Source: JAJPKK01 sp963807015 (GTDB taxonomy: Bacteria > Pseudomonadota > Alphaproteobacteria > Rhizobiales > Xanthobacteraceae). From it: a stretch of 64,000 nt of DNA. The notes under the pieces are model-generated. The model saw only the letters and a list, made by a program, of their open reading frames with translations. It made no database searches and was not told where the DNA came from. Position numbers and translations under genes: made by a program. This document shows positions 55,997 through 64,000 of the stretch, one piece after another. Each line of letters starts with the position of its first letter. Position 1 is the stretch's first letter. The DNA is taken from positions 62,001-126,000 of the forward strand of contig CAWEAS010000022.1 of the NCBI GenBank assembly GCA_963807015.1, in the 5' to 3' direction.

Positions 55997-56854
55997 TCCG
56001 GCCTGTCGCTCGAACTCCATGGGGCTCATGTAGCCGATTGTCGAGTGCCTTCGTTTTGGATTGTAGAAGCGTTCGATGTAGTCGAACACGTCAGCCTTGG
56101 CATCCTCCCTCGTTCGATAGGTTTTGCGCGCTGTGCGCTCAGTCTTGAGCGAGGAGAAGAAGCTCTCCATCGCTGCATTGTCCCAAACGTTGCCTGATCG
56201 GCTCATCGAGCAGACAACGCCATGGTCGGCGAGCAACCGTTGGAACTGCTCGCTGGTGTATTGGCTGCCACGATCGGAGTGATGCAGCAGCGCATCCGGT
56301 TTGCCTCGACGCCAGATCGCCATCACCAAGGCATCGGTGACGAACTGGGCCGTCATCTCTGCGCTCATCGACCAACCAACGACGCGTCGGGAGAACAGAT
56401 CGATCACCGCAGCGACGTAGAGCCAGCCTTCCGCCGTCCACACGTATGTGAAGTCGGCAATCCATTTGCGATTGGGAGAGAGCGCCACGAAGGTGCGGTC
56501 GAGCACGTTGGTAGCGATGGCGGCGACCTCCCGCTCACCCGGATCGGGCGGCAGTCGACGCCGACGCGGACGGGCTTTGAGAGCCTGCGATCGCATCAAC
56601 CGCTCAATCCGATGAAGTCCGCATTGAATGCCTTCTGCAAGGAGATCGCGCCAGACGCGCCTGGCTCCATAGGTTCGATCGCTGCCGATGAAGCTCGCTC
56701 GAACCTTCACGCCGAGCTCTTCATCGCTGCGGCTGCGTCGGCTGCGCGGTCGCTGCAGCCAGGCGTACAGTCCTCCGCGCGAGACACCGAGCGCCCCGCA
56801 CATCCAGTCCACGGCCCAGATCCCCCGGTGCTTCGCAATGAAGGCGAACTTCAC
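55988..56854 (-). CDS. IS3-family transposase OrfB (DDE integrase domain)
   Basis: A 288-residue integrase-core protein. The N-terminal helical part KFAFIAKHRGIWAVDWMCGALGVSRGGLYAWL and HTH_21 segment precede the catalytic rve core. Asp is in RKWIADFTYVWT, Asp in LLHHSDRGSQYTS and Glu in DNAAMESFFSSLKTE, followed by Lys and a C-terminal RHSTIGYMSPMEFE. It is translated as an OrfAB fusion when the ribosome slips by -1 on the A7G tract in orfA. Confidence 0.95.
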   Translation of the reverse strand: MKFAFIAKHRGIWAVDWMCGALGVSRGGLYAWLQRPRSRRSRSDEELGVKVRASFIGSDRTYGARRVWRDLLAEGIQCGLHRIERLMRSQALKARPRRRRLPPDPGEREVAAIATNVLDRTFVALSPNRKWIADFTYVWTAEGWLYVAAVIDLFSRRVVGWSMSAEMTAQFVTDALVMAIWRRGKPDALLHHSDRGSQYTSEQFQRLLADHGVVCSMSRSGNVWDNAAMESFFSSLKTERTARKTYRTREDAKADVFDYIERFYNPKRRHSTIGYMSPMEFERQAGLA

Positions 56855-57141
56855 GTCGACTCCTTCGCGAAGTAGGCCGCGGCTTTTTTTAGGATGTCTC
56901 GTTCAGCCTTCAGCTTGAGCACCTCGCGCTTAAGTCGCGCGATCTCCAACTGCTCGGGCTTCATCTGACCCTGGCCGGGAAACGCCTGCTGCGGATCAGC
57001 AGCCAGTGCCTTCACCCAATTGCGCAGCTGTGTCGGATGAACGTTCAGGTCCTGCGAGGCTTGCGCATACGAGACCCCGCGATCTCTGATCAGGCGCACA
57101 GCCTCAAGTTTGAATTCCCGCGTAAACCTTCGTCGCTCCAT
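56851..57141 (-). CDS. IS3-family transposase OrfA (helix-turn-helix) with frameshift signal
   Basis: A 96-residue protein with the HTH_Tnp_1 pattern RRFTREFKLEAVRLIRDRGVSYAQASQDLNVHPTQLRNWVKAL and a leucine-rich C-terminal helix ending LKLKAERDILKKAAAYFAKEST. The run of seven A followed by G (read CTAAAAAAAGCC on the minus strand, near 56880-56890) is a slippery site; a -1 slip leads into the frame of OrfB. OrfA and OrfB overlap by four bases. Confidence 0.93.
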   Translation of the reverse strand: MERRRFTREFKLEAVRLIRDRGVSYAQASQDLNVHPTQLRNWVKALAADPQQAFPGQGQMKPEQLEIARLKREVLKLKAERDILKKAAAYFAKEST

Positions 57142-57197
57142 GACTCACCTCCGGTCCCATAAAAACACCTAACTCGGTGTCTTCGGAACCGGGTGCA

Positions 57198-57706
57198 GGC
57201 CAAACCAACGAATTAACCGCTCCTCTTGGCTGCTGATCAACGCGTTCAGTGGATAGAGCATCAGGGCCCGGACGCCCGTAAGATTGTCTCGCCCACCTCC
57301 CGATAATCGTATTAAACGGTCAAGAATTGGCGCGAGAAAGCATTCGGTCTTGCCGGATCCCGTTCCGCTGGACACGATGACAGAAATCGGGTCAGAACCG
57401 GTAAGAAGTCGCCACGCACCAACCTGGTGTGCATACGGCGGCAGTGCGACCTTTCGAAGAGTTCTCGACCGTACACTCAGAAAATAGCTCGGATCCCAGC
57501 TTATCCCACCCGCCGTCGAAGGGTTGCCAAGGGAATGCACCTTCCAAAAACGGCTCAGCAAGGATCAACTCCGGCCCACCGACCGCGTTGAGCACCGTAT
57601 GAATATGATTGCTCAGGGTTCGGGATTTCAGCCGCGCCATGCTTGTGATGGCATCAGCTGAATCGTGAGGAAGTCGCTCCAAAAGCCGCCGCAGGTCGAT
57701 CATCAC
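57198..57706 (-). pseudogene. DEAD/DEAH-box helicase, N-terminal stub only, with a frameshift
   Basis: About 169 residues remain. From the ATG at 57706 it reads MMIDLRRLLERLPHD, LILAEPFLEGAFPWQPF and GGWDKLGSEL; after one extra base near 57470-57490 it continues RTLRKVALPPYAHQVGAWRLL, then the Walker A/motif I SVIVSSGTGSGKTECFLAPIL and motif Ia RALMLYPLNALISSQEERL. The sequence stops at the IS3 end; motifs II to VI are absent. The start overlaps the stop of the gene before it (ATGA), showing one operon. The motifs resemble the N-terminus of large DUF1998-type helicases found in phage-defence systems such as DruE or DrmA; which one is uncertain. Confidence 0.72.
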
Positions 57707-58681
57707 TTTCCCTCGTAACGCGAGACCGAAGAACTTGAATGAGCTCGCAAAACCTCCAGGGCCGCCGGGGCAACCAACTCGAAATAGTCGGGGTCAAACA
57801 GCCAAGCTTCGCGACAGCGCCGCACCGTGCCCGGATTTGGAACGACACGCGATTCGGCGCAGAGCGCGGCAACGTGAGGAGCAGCGATTAGATCCGCGAA
57901 CAATTTGTCGAATTGGTTCCAAGGTCCTTGGCGATCGCCCAATAATCGACGGAGATCCAATCGACTGGATCGGTTGCCCCCGTCGATTGTTCGGCGCACT
58001 AAATTTGTCGCGGCCAGCCGAAAGCCATCTTGCCTGTTAGAAATCTGCGAGCCTCTACAAAGGCGCGCGACGAGACTGGCATCTAATGTCGGATGTTCAA
58101 TACAGGCTTTCGTACTTGCTAGTGTTATGAATGCCGCTCTGACATGAGCGCTCAGCGATGGCGCTAGGTCGACGATCTCGCCGAGTGCTGTTGCTGTCAT
58201 CCGTATCGCCTCTCTCGGATCAATTCCGATGGTCTTTAGTTTCTCTGCGACAATTGCCACGCGATGTGTGAAGCCACTAATCCAATCATTCACTGACGTG
58301 ACGCACCATAGGAAAGGAAATTCGCGCTGTAAATTTAATATCGCGCTCCGTTCATCAAGCGACTCGCACATGGCCAATATCAAGACGGCTCCAGAGCCAG
58401 CCTGGGATACGACACGAAGGACATCGAAGGTACACATCGGCAAAGCGTGCTCGCGCGCCGCGACGGCGGTATCGATGACGAGCCGGTGATCTTCCGCCTG
58501 CAGCGCCGAGGGTACTTTCAAAGCTTTCGAAGCAGTTGTTCCTCTGACTCCGCGTATCGGCGATACTAACGGCATTACGCAATCCCAACCCCGTCGGTGC
58601 CGACCTAACGGATGCCTCTGCTTCGGATACCACGCGTGGCCTCAGAACCTGACCATCCGAGCCCGTCCAAATACGAGCCAC
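57703..58681 (-). CDS. Unknown protein (about 325 residues), middle gene of the helicase operon
   Basis: From a GTG at 58681 the protein reads ARIWTGSDGQVLRPRVVSEAE; a one-base shift near 58575-58590 joins it to the 290-residue frame SPIRGVRGTTASKALKVPSAL ... SSSVSRYEGK. If no shift is assumed, the ATG at 58575 begins a 290-residue version. It contains a central FDVLRVVSQAGSGAVLILAM strand and a region with Leu/Arg-rich helices but no motif that I recognise. The stop overlaps the helicase start by four bases, and the STY4851-like gene precedes it by 112 bases. Confidence 0.55.
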
Positions 58682-58793
58682 GGACCCGCACCCAGCGAGC
58701 TGGTCAGCGTGCCGATGGAGTTCATCACGAATAACTCAGCGACAAAAGTGTTTGTTCGTCTTGGGTTGACCAACGAACACGCTTGAACTTCAT

Positions 58794-61043
58794 TTAATTC
58801 AAGTAGAGAAAGCTTTGATGTGGAAAATGGTCCCGTATGCGACCGACCGTAAGGACCGGGTCCAAATCATACCAGCGGACTTCTGCCGCTCGGTCGCTTC
58901 CCCCGAGCCAAGAAAGCCTGACTTGGGCATCGAGGCTCCCGGTACTTCCCAAGAGATGGCGAATATCATCCGCGTAACCTAAAAGAGGCGTATCACCATC
59001 CACGGCTCGCGAAAATCCGATGGTACGTCCTTCGCTCAATTCGGAAAGCTCAAACGAGATGTAACTCGCACTGGCGGCAAATAGTCGGTAGCCGTGTAGG
59101 CGGTTAACAGACAATCTGGCGCGGGGTTGAGCGCAGCGTCCAAGCGGCTCTATCAAAGCGCGCTCAAGGGTCGGGTCGCCGATCCGAACATCGGCCGTGG
59201 CTTCCCAGATGAGTTTCAATTCCACGGTCCTACCAGGCTCGACCCGGCTCATGTCAATCGTGGCCGTATCGGCGCCGCGTTGGACAGTCAGGGGCGTGGG
59301 AGCGGCCGCGGTGATCGATGCACCTTCCAGACCTTCGACTAATAAACTTCTGGTTTTTGGGTCTCCTCGAATTGAGAAAGTCTTCGGGAAGAACAAGAGC
59401 CCTGTTCCATGCCCTAATTGTCCCATCGTGCCGGACTCCTATGTCGATCTCTCCAAACGGTCTTTCGTCGAGCAAAGTCTTCCATCGTCCACGACCTTTG
59501 GGACGCCACGACAGATCGCGGCCTCTTTTCTCCTGATAGACGCCATCCGTGTAGAGCCAAGCTCGAGGAAATCCAAGAAACGCTTGGCCCATCAAGCCTC
59601 TTACGGTCTCGCCCATTATCATCAATTGTTGTCTCTCTTCCCGTTCGGCCCCGGCCTGCCAAACCAAAACCTCGCCATCGATTGCCATCCGGGCCATACC
59701 AGCGAAAGCCATTACTCGGTGACCCGAGTTTTGGCATCGACCGAGGTCAGTGGCGGGGGGGTCGAAGACAATCCGTTCCATGTCCTCGCAATGAGCAGCA
59801 ACAGCGAGCCAGGGCTGTTTACTGCGCATTGGCGAGATGCCGAGCGCCACCAGCTCGCTTACTTGATCGGGGGGACCCGGAGATCTTGGTTCAACACGAC
59901 GATCGCCCCAGCCAAAGACTCGCCGCCGAGGGCGGGGAATTCGTCGATGATTCGATCACCCAAGCGCGCGCCGAGCATGACCTCATGCCCAAATTCAAAC
60001 GCGACGTCGAGTTTAGAGATTAAAGGTCGAAGTTCCCAGGACTCGGCATCTTCGAATGCGACTCGCTCAAGCGCGGCGATCGGACGGGATACCGAATCCC
60101 GCCAGCACACCACGCGGGACCAGACGAATTCGTGACTCATCGCGAAGATGATCTCGCAAGGCGCCGGGGAGGCGGACGCCTTCGATCGCGCCTGTAAGCT
60201 GAATTGTGAGATGCGAGATCCACGAATGGTCGCTCCGACGCAGGCGCGTCGCCAAGAGTGCTTGCGAGCCGTCGGTGGTCGAGCGCAGCATGTCTCACGA
60301 GAGCCTTAATATCTTCCTCTTCCACTTCAAACGGCAGAGTATTTCTCCAATTGGCCTGCCGAGCATCGAGGATTGCGATTGGATCAATCTGATTCTCATC
60401 TGCCGATAATAATGTACGGAGTCGGCGACTGCGGTACCATAATTCCACCGAAGCATCAATCATGACCCGCACTAGATTGTCGGAATTGACGCGCCACGCT
60501 TCACTTGTCACCGCGTCGCGAGCCTCGATGCCTCGTTCTATCAGGAGTACGCTCTTGCGCAGCCAGCCGGCTATCCGGGGATGATCGCGAATAGCTGCCG
60601 CCGGAAATCCCGCCTCGCTGACAATGGAGAGAATCCAGTTACCATCGCTGGGCGGCCGACGGCCCCACATTCGAAGGCCGGTCTCTCACCGATTTGCGAA
60701 TTTCCGCATAACGTATCTCGGCACTTTGGTGTTCGGCTCCATACCGGATGCCGAGGTCCGCTAGAGGTCGGATCCAATCCCAGTGTCCGCCTTCCCGATC
60801 GCGACGAAACCATTCCGACACGAAGGCAACGAAAAGCGCTCGCCCAAATGGAGTCTTCAACCAAAATAAGTGACTGCTTCTTAGGTCCTCACGAATCATC
60901 TGATATTCTTCGCGAGTAAAGCGGTAGGAGTAGAGGGCGCGACCGTCCGGCCGGACTAACCCTCTTCCATCGAGAAGTCGTGTAAAGCGCACCTCCAATC
61001 TGGAGCGCGGTGCGATAACTTTATTTTCAGTTCTCCTAGACAT
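58794..61043 (-). CDS. STY4851/ECs_5259-like protein (candidate defence component), broken by several frameshifts
   Basis: About 748 residues when read through five shifts: extra bases near 60690, 60291, 60140 and 59395-59410, and one missing base in the G run 59869-59874. Overlapping frames join without gaps and together are balanced modulo three. The N-terminal region (ALYSYRFTREEYQMI, then SEWFRRDREGGHWDWIRPLADLG) recalls the STY4851/ECs_5259 family; the middle has VLNQDLRVPPD; the C-terminal part has beta-rich segments such as LVLPEDFSIRG and ASYISFELSELSEGR. It is the first gene of a minus-strand operon leading to the helicase, as in Druantia-like or STY4849-4851 loci. Family and role are tentative. 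Confidence 0.5.
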
Positions 61044-61106
61044 GAGTCCCTAAAGCTTCAGTATCTGGTTCTACCGTTTTCCGCGTACAGACTTTAACTA
61101 GGGCAC

Positions 61107-61198
61107 TCATGCCTTTTTCTTGCTCCCCCTTCCCTTTCCTTTTCTTCTCTTTTCTCTCTCTCCCTTCACTCCCCCTTTTTTTTTTTTTTCCTTTTTGG
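61107..61198. repeat. Homopyrimidine/homopurine low-complexity tract
   Basis: About 90 bases are almost only C and T on the plus strand, including a run of 14 or more T (about 61175-61190) and mixed CTTT and CTCT units; on the minus strand it is a G/A tract. It lies directly before the STY4851-like gene, whose start is at 61043. A short frame over it encodes only Phe/Leu/Pro/Ser repeats and is not a gene. Confidence 0.85.
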
Positions 61199-61456
61199 CC
61201 ATAATTGTGAAGCTTCACATCGTTGTTACGCCACGCGCTATCCTGTCGCCGAGAAACAGAGTTCAAGCTTGCGCTCGGAGCTCGTTGCGCCATTTTTCGA
61301 TCAAGCGGACGGTAGCGCAAACCCTACTCGCGGCATTGGGGTCGCAGCGTAATCATTAGCATGCGCGAGATGATCTCGGAGAGTTTCGAACCTTCTTCAT
61401 TTCGCCTTCGAATCCTGTCGCTCTGGCTGCAAACCGCGGACTTTTGCGTACGATTG
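61199..61456. other. Intergenic region between CBS-domain gene and helicase operon
   Basis: No supported gene. It is richer in A and T than the rest of the window and probably carries the promoter of the STY4851-like operon on the minus strand. Confidence 0.4.
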
Positions 61457-62165
61457 TCACTTTGTCGCAAAATTGGGTGAAAAGCAGTGCATCCACAAGT
61501 CCATCATGGAAACTTGAATTGTCCATTCGTGTTTAAGCTTTTCCCGCCTGCCAGGGGCTAGGCGTTCAAGCCATGCGTCGGTACCGTTGAAATTCTGGCG
61601 GATCGCGTTCGCCATCGTATCTTCACAATCGCAAACCAGTCCGAAGAGGGCGGCCCGCACCGGCAGTCGTTGAAGATCTGAAATGCTGACTAGTCCGCTG
61701 ATCTGGTGTCCGGATACAATAAGCCGACACCTCTGGCGATCGTCATCGCGGACAAAAGCAAGAATGCTTGCATTGGCACCAATCAGATTCGCGTCCGAGA
61801 GCCGGTGCATGACCGTGCCGACAATTTCGGTATTGGCTACTACTTTGAGGCAATGCTCAATTTCGATCAGTCCGATTATTCTGCCGCTACTACCAGCCTT
61901 GGCGGTTGCAGCCTCGACGACGGGTAGGAAATCGAACTGCTTAGGCCGAGTGCGCCGCACGACCGTCGCTAAGTGGCTCGTCTTCGACGCAGGTAGCAAA
62001 ATCTGCGCGCTTGGTCGCGATCAGATCTACCGTAAGGCCATTTTGAAGGGCATCAAGCGTTGCGTGGGGCGCATCGATCGAACTGGCCGCCCACTGATGG
62101 GGTGAGTGCTGCTGATCGCTGATCATCACGAATTGACCTCGCTCGAAGAAGACAGGTTCTGGCAT
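61457..62165 (-). CDS. CBS-domain protein, frameshifted
   Basis: About 235 residues when one extra G near 61964-61968 is removed, giving DEPLSDVVRRTRPKQFDFLPVVEA. The first CBS motif reads VDLIATKRADFATCVEDEPLSD ... FDFLPVVE ... GRIIGLIEI, and the second VSGHQISGLVSISDLQRLPVRAALFGL. A C-terminal extension (NFNGTDAWLERLAPGRREKLKHEW) is seen in stand-alone CBS proteins of plasmids and islands. CBS pairs sense adenine nucleotides. Its role in the island is unknown. Confidence 0.62.
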
Positions 62166-62399
62166 CCGCGATGCACGGTCTCAACGCTCGTATGATCTTC
62201 GGCAGTATGGCCAAATCTGCCGACGGCGGCCCGCCCGCGCCATGATGAGCGCTTCAAGACCTTTTTCGCTGGTATTGGTCTTCATGCAGATCTGAGGCCC
62301 CGCCCTGCTCGCATGTCGTGAGTCTTCGGCCATCGCGACAAAGCCACACCAAGATGGCGCGCATATCTGCGACAATCGTTTTGCCTAGATCGGTCACCT
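62166..62399. other. Region of mixed remnant sequence
   Basis: Short overlapping minus-strand frames encode VTDLGKTIVADMRAILVWLCRDGRR and EKGLEALIMARAGRRRQIWPYC, joined by a possible one-base shift near 62290. They might be the remains of one small protein (about 70 residues), possibly the N-terminal extension of the CBS gene, but I do not recognise it. Confidence 0.35.
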
Positions 62400-62519
62400 T
62401 TGCAAAGTGCAGCGGCCGCGCGCGGCGGCGCGGCAGATGCCTCCAGCACCAGATCGTCGCCGTCGATCCCGAGACGGATGCCGGCGGCGCGCGCTCCTGA
62501 GGGCCTCGGCCGCGCTCAA
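62400..62519 (-). pseudogene. TubC N-terminal docking-domain-like small gene, truncated
   Basis: From a TTG at 62519 overlapping the stop of the previous gene, it reads SAAEALRSAR, then after a frame change AAGIRLGIDGDDLVLEASAAPP. This is the start of the short TubC_N-like protein that often follows the primase/ATPase gene in rhizobial mobile elements. It stops after about 40 codons where unrelated sequence begins. Confidence 0.45.
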
Positions 62520-64000
62520 AGCCGTGCCCTCGAGCCCGGCGCAGATTGGGGCGGGGGATTTGCGTCCGCACCGTCCGCAGCGTTCCGGCCGTTGGTTTTC
62601 AATGGGTTGGCGCGGACGGTCGGAGCGTTGCCTTTTCTGCTACCGTCCGCATCGTGGGCTACCGTCCGCAGGGACTGAGCCGCGAAGCCATTGGCCGAAT
62701 TGGATTTCGGCATGGACGCGGACGATGCGGACGGTGCGGACGGTTGCGCCCCGGCGTTTTCTGGCGCAGCGGCGGCGTAGTGATGTTGATGGTGCGGGCC
62801 GCGCCCGACCTTCCTTCTTGAAGGCGATCTCGATGCCGATCTTGCGCAGGAAGGTCGCCGCCCGGCGCAGCCGGCCCGCCAGCGCCCGAGGGCTATCCGG
62901 CCAGGTCTTGGACTTGGCGACGCGCTCGCCCGCCGCCTCGGCCAGGGCGCCCAGAAGGTCCGAGGCGGTTCCCGTCCACTCCGTCCGCGTCGCCATCACG
63001 GCGCGCACGGCGGCGGCGATCGGGTCGGCGTCGATCACGCCCTCCACCGCCTCGTCGCGGTTGCCGCAATAGGCCGACCAGAAAGTGCCGGCGGGCCAGA
63101 GCGCCGTCTCGCAGGCCGTCGCCCACAGCGCGAAATCCGCCATGCGCGGCAGCTTCTCCAGCCGCGTCTCGGGCAGCCGCTTGAGTCCCTCCACCACCGC
63201 GTCGAGCAGCACGCCGAGGATGCGCGGGCGTTCGGCCTCGAAGGCGGCCCACAGTTCCGCCTCGGGGCGGCGGCGTTCCTCCGGGATTGGCTCCAGCGTC
63301 AGGAACACGGCGCGGTCGGCGAGATCGGGCCGCGTCACGATGTCCTCGATGCCGTTCAGGATCACCGGCCGGGCGGCGTCGAACAGCACCTCGTCCTGAT
63401 CGGTGTAAAGCTGGCGCACGGCGAAGCCGCCGCCGGTCGCCAGCCGGCAAAGCGTGTCGGAAATCCAGGCCGGCAGGCCCGACACGTTGTCGAAGGCGAG
63501 CACATGGCCGTTGCTGGCGGCGATGAACAGGTCGCGATCCTCGCGCGGCAGGGCCCGCAAGGCGCGGTATTCGGATCGAGCAGCGCCCGCAGGATCGCCG
63601 AGAAGGTGGACTTCGCCGATCCCTGCTCGCCCGACAGCACGATCACCGGATAGGGACCGCGATTGCGCAGGCACGCCAGCACCCAGGCGACCACCAGCAC
63701 GAAGTCGGCGTCGGACTGGACGTTGAGGAAAGGACGCAGCGTCTCGACCGAACCGCCGCGCACCGGCATCGGCAAAGGCTGCATTCCGGCGGCGCGACGG
63801 AAGCGCACCGGCGGATTGTCGATCACGCGCCAGCCGGTGGCATCGATCTCCACCGCCCGCCAGGTCTCGTCGCCAAGATCGAGGTAGAGCCGGCCGTCCA
63901 GCCCGCCGACGCGGATATGGACCGTGCGTTCGGGCGCATCGAAATGCGCCTTGGCCTCGATCACGTTCAGCGCCGATTGCAGCGCCTCCGAACTCGGCGC
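62516..64000 (-). CDS. P-loop ATPase/primase-like protein of mobile elements, partial and frameshifted
   Basis: The 5' end lies beyond the window. Read on the minus strand, it has RFRRAAGMQPLPMP, the Walker A motif SGEQGSAKSTFSAIL, then AFDNVSGLPAWISDTL, ARPVILNGIEDIVTRPDLADRAVFL and TWPDSPRALAGRLRRAATFLRKIGIEIAF. A missing C near 63560-63575 shifts the frame (DPNTAP to LRALPRED). Two more shifts near 62806 and 62750 lead to the C-terminal low-complexity tail with ADGADG-type units and stop at 62516. Relatives are found in integrated elements of Hyphomicrobiales, often called ATP-binding or DNA primase/polymerase proteins, and are likely helicase-like replication proteins. Confidence 0.6.

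Larger units (their letters stand above)
55963..57197 (-). mobile_element. IS3-family insertion sequence
   Basis: The element starts with TGCACCCGGTTCGGTTGACACC at 55963 and ends with the complement of TGCACCCGGTTCCGAAGACACC at 57197; the two ends match at 18 of 22 positions. The length is 1235 bases. GGCC flanks both sides (55959-55962 and 57198-57201), a likely four-base target duplication as expected for IS3. It carries orfA and orfB on the minus strand with a shift site between them. It separates a truncated zorA from a truncated helicase gene. Confidence 0.88.

Noticed and set aside
61120..61359. 79-residue plus-strand frame
   Set aside because: It reads the low-complexity pyrimidine tract as Phe/Leu/Ser/Pro repeats.
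1..64000. CRISPR arrays, rRNA genes and complete tRNA genes
   Set aside because: No regularly spaced repeats, rRNA-like stretches or complete cloverleaf sequences were found; the only tRNA-like piece is the 61-nt fragment at 52819.

Overview
The window is high-GC DNA that reads like a chromosome of an alphaproteobacterium of the Hyphomicrobiales (Bradyrhizobium/Rhodoplanes/Pseudolabrys-like). The reasons are the RNase E with an acidic insert and Arg-rich tail, the order M48 protease - DsbA-like protein - aroQ - accB - accC, many orphan TctC/Bug binding proteins and CoxL-type molybdenum hydroxylases, and intergenic palindromes of a kind common in bradyrhizobia. This assignment is an inference from gene content only.

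Layout. 0-15.4 kb is a housekeeping block: DUF1275 protein, methylated-DNA repair, RNase E, AmiC amidase, PBP1A, an aminotransferase, an M48 protease with repeats, a DsbA-like thiol protein, aroQ, accB and accC. 15.4-50 kb is an accessory catabolic region: two CoxL-like large subunits, amidohydrolases, two DapA-like aldolases, an amidase, a TetR-controlled group (aldolase, FAD oxidoreductase, NAD epimerase), an IS4-type element, an SsuABC-like ABC importer, two Asp/Glu-racemase-fold proteins without the usual cysteines, a WD40 protein, a monooxygenase, a PEP-mutase-like lyase, a PQQ dehydrogenase with its cytochrome c, an ornithine-cyclodeaminase-like protein and a dihydroorotase-like protein. 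Together they suggest use of small amide, N-heterocycle or carboxylate compounds, but no complete pathway can be named.

From 52.8 kb the window changes character. A 61-nt 3' half of tRNA-Ser(GCU) at 52819-52879 marks the left attachment end of an integrated element that runs to the right, beyond the window. Inside are a coiled-coil protein divergent from a ZorA-type anti-phage motor gene, an IS3 element sitting exactly where zorA stops, the N-terminal stub of a DEAD-box helicase, a 325-residue protein, a roughly 750-residue STY4851/ECs_5259-like protein, a CBS-domain protein and a phage/plasmid-type P-loop ATPase. This looks like a decaying defence island combining Zorya with a helicase-based, possibly Druantia-III-like, operon.

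A caution runs through the whole window. At least a dozen genes, including conserved ones such as rne and PBP1A, need a one-base frameshift to read through, mostly one extra base. This points to sequence error in part, so broken genes should not be taken as biologically dead without re-sequencing. There are no rRNA genes, no complete tRNA and no CRISPR array.
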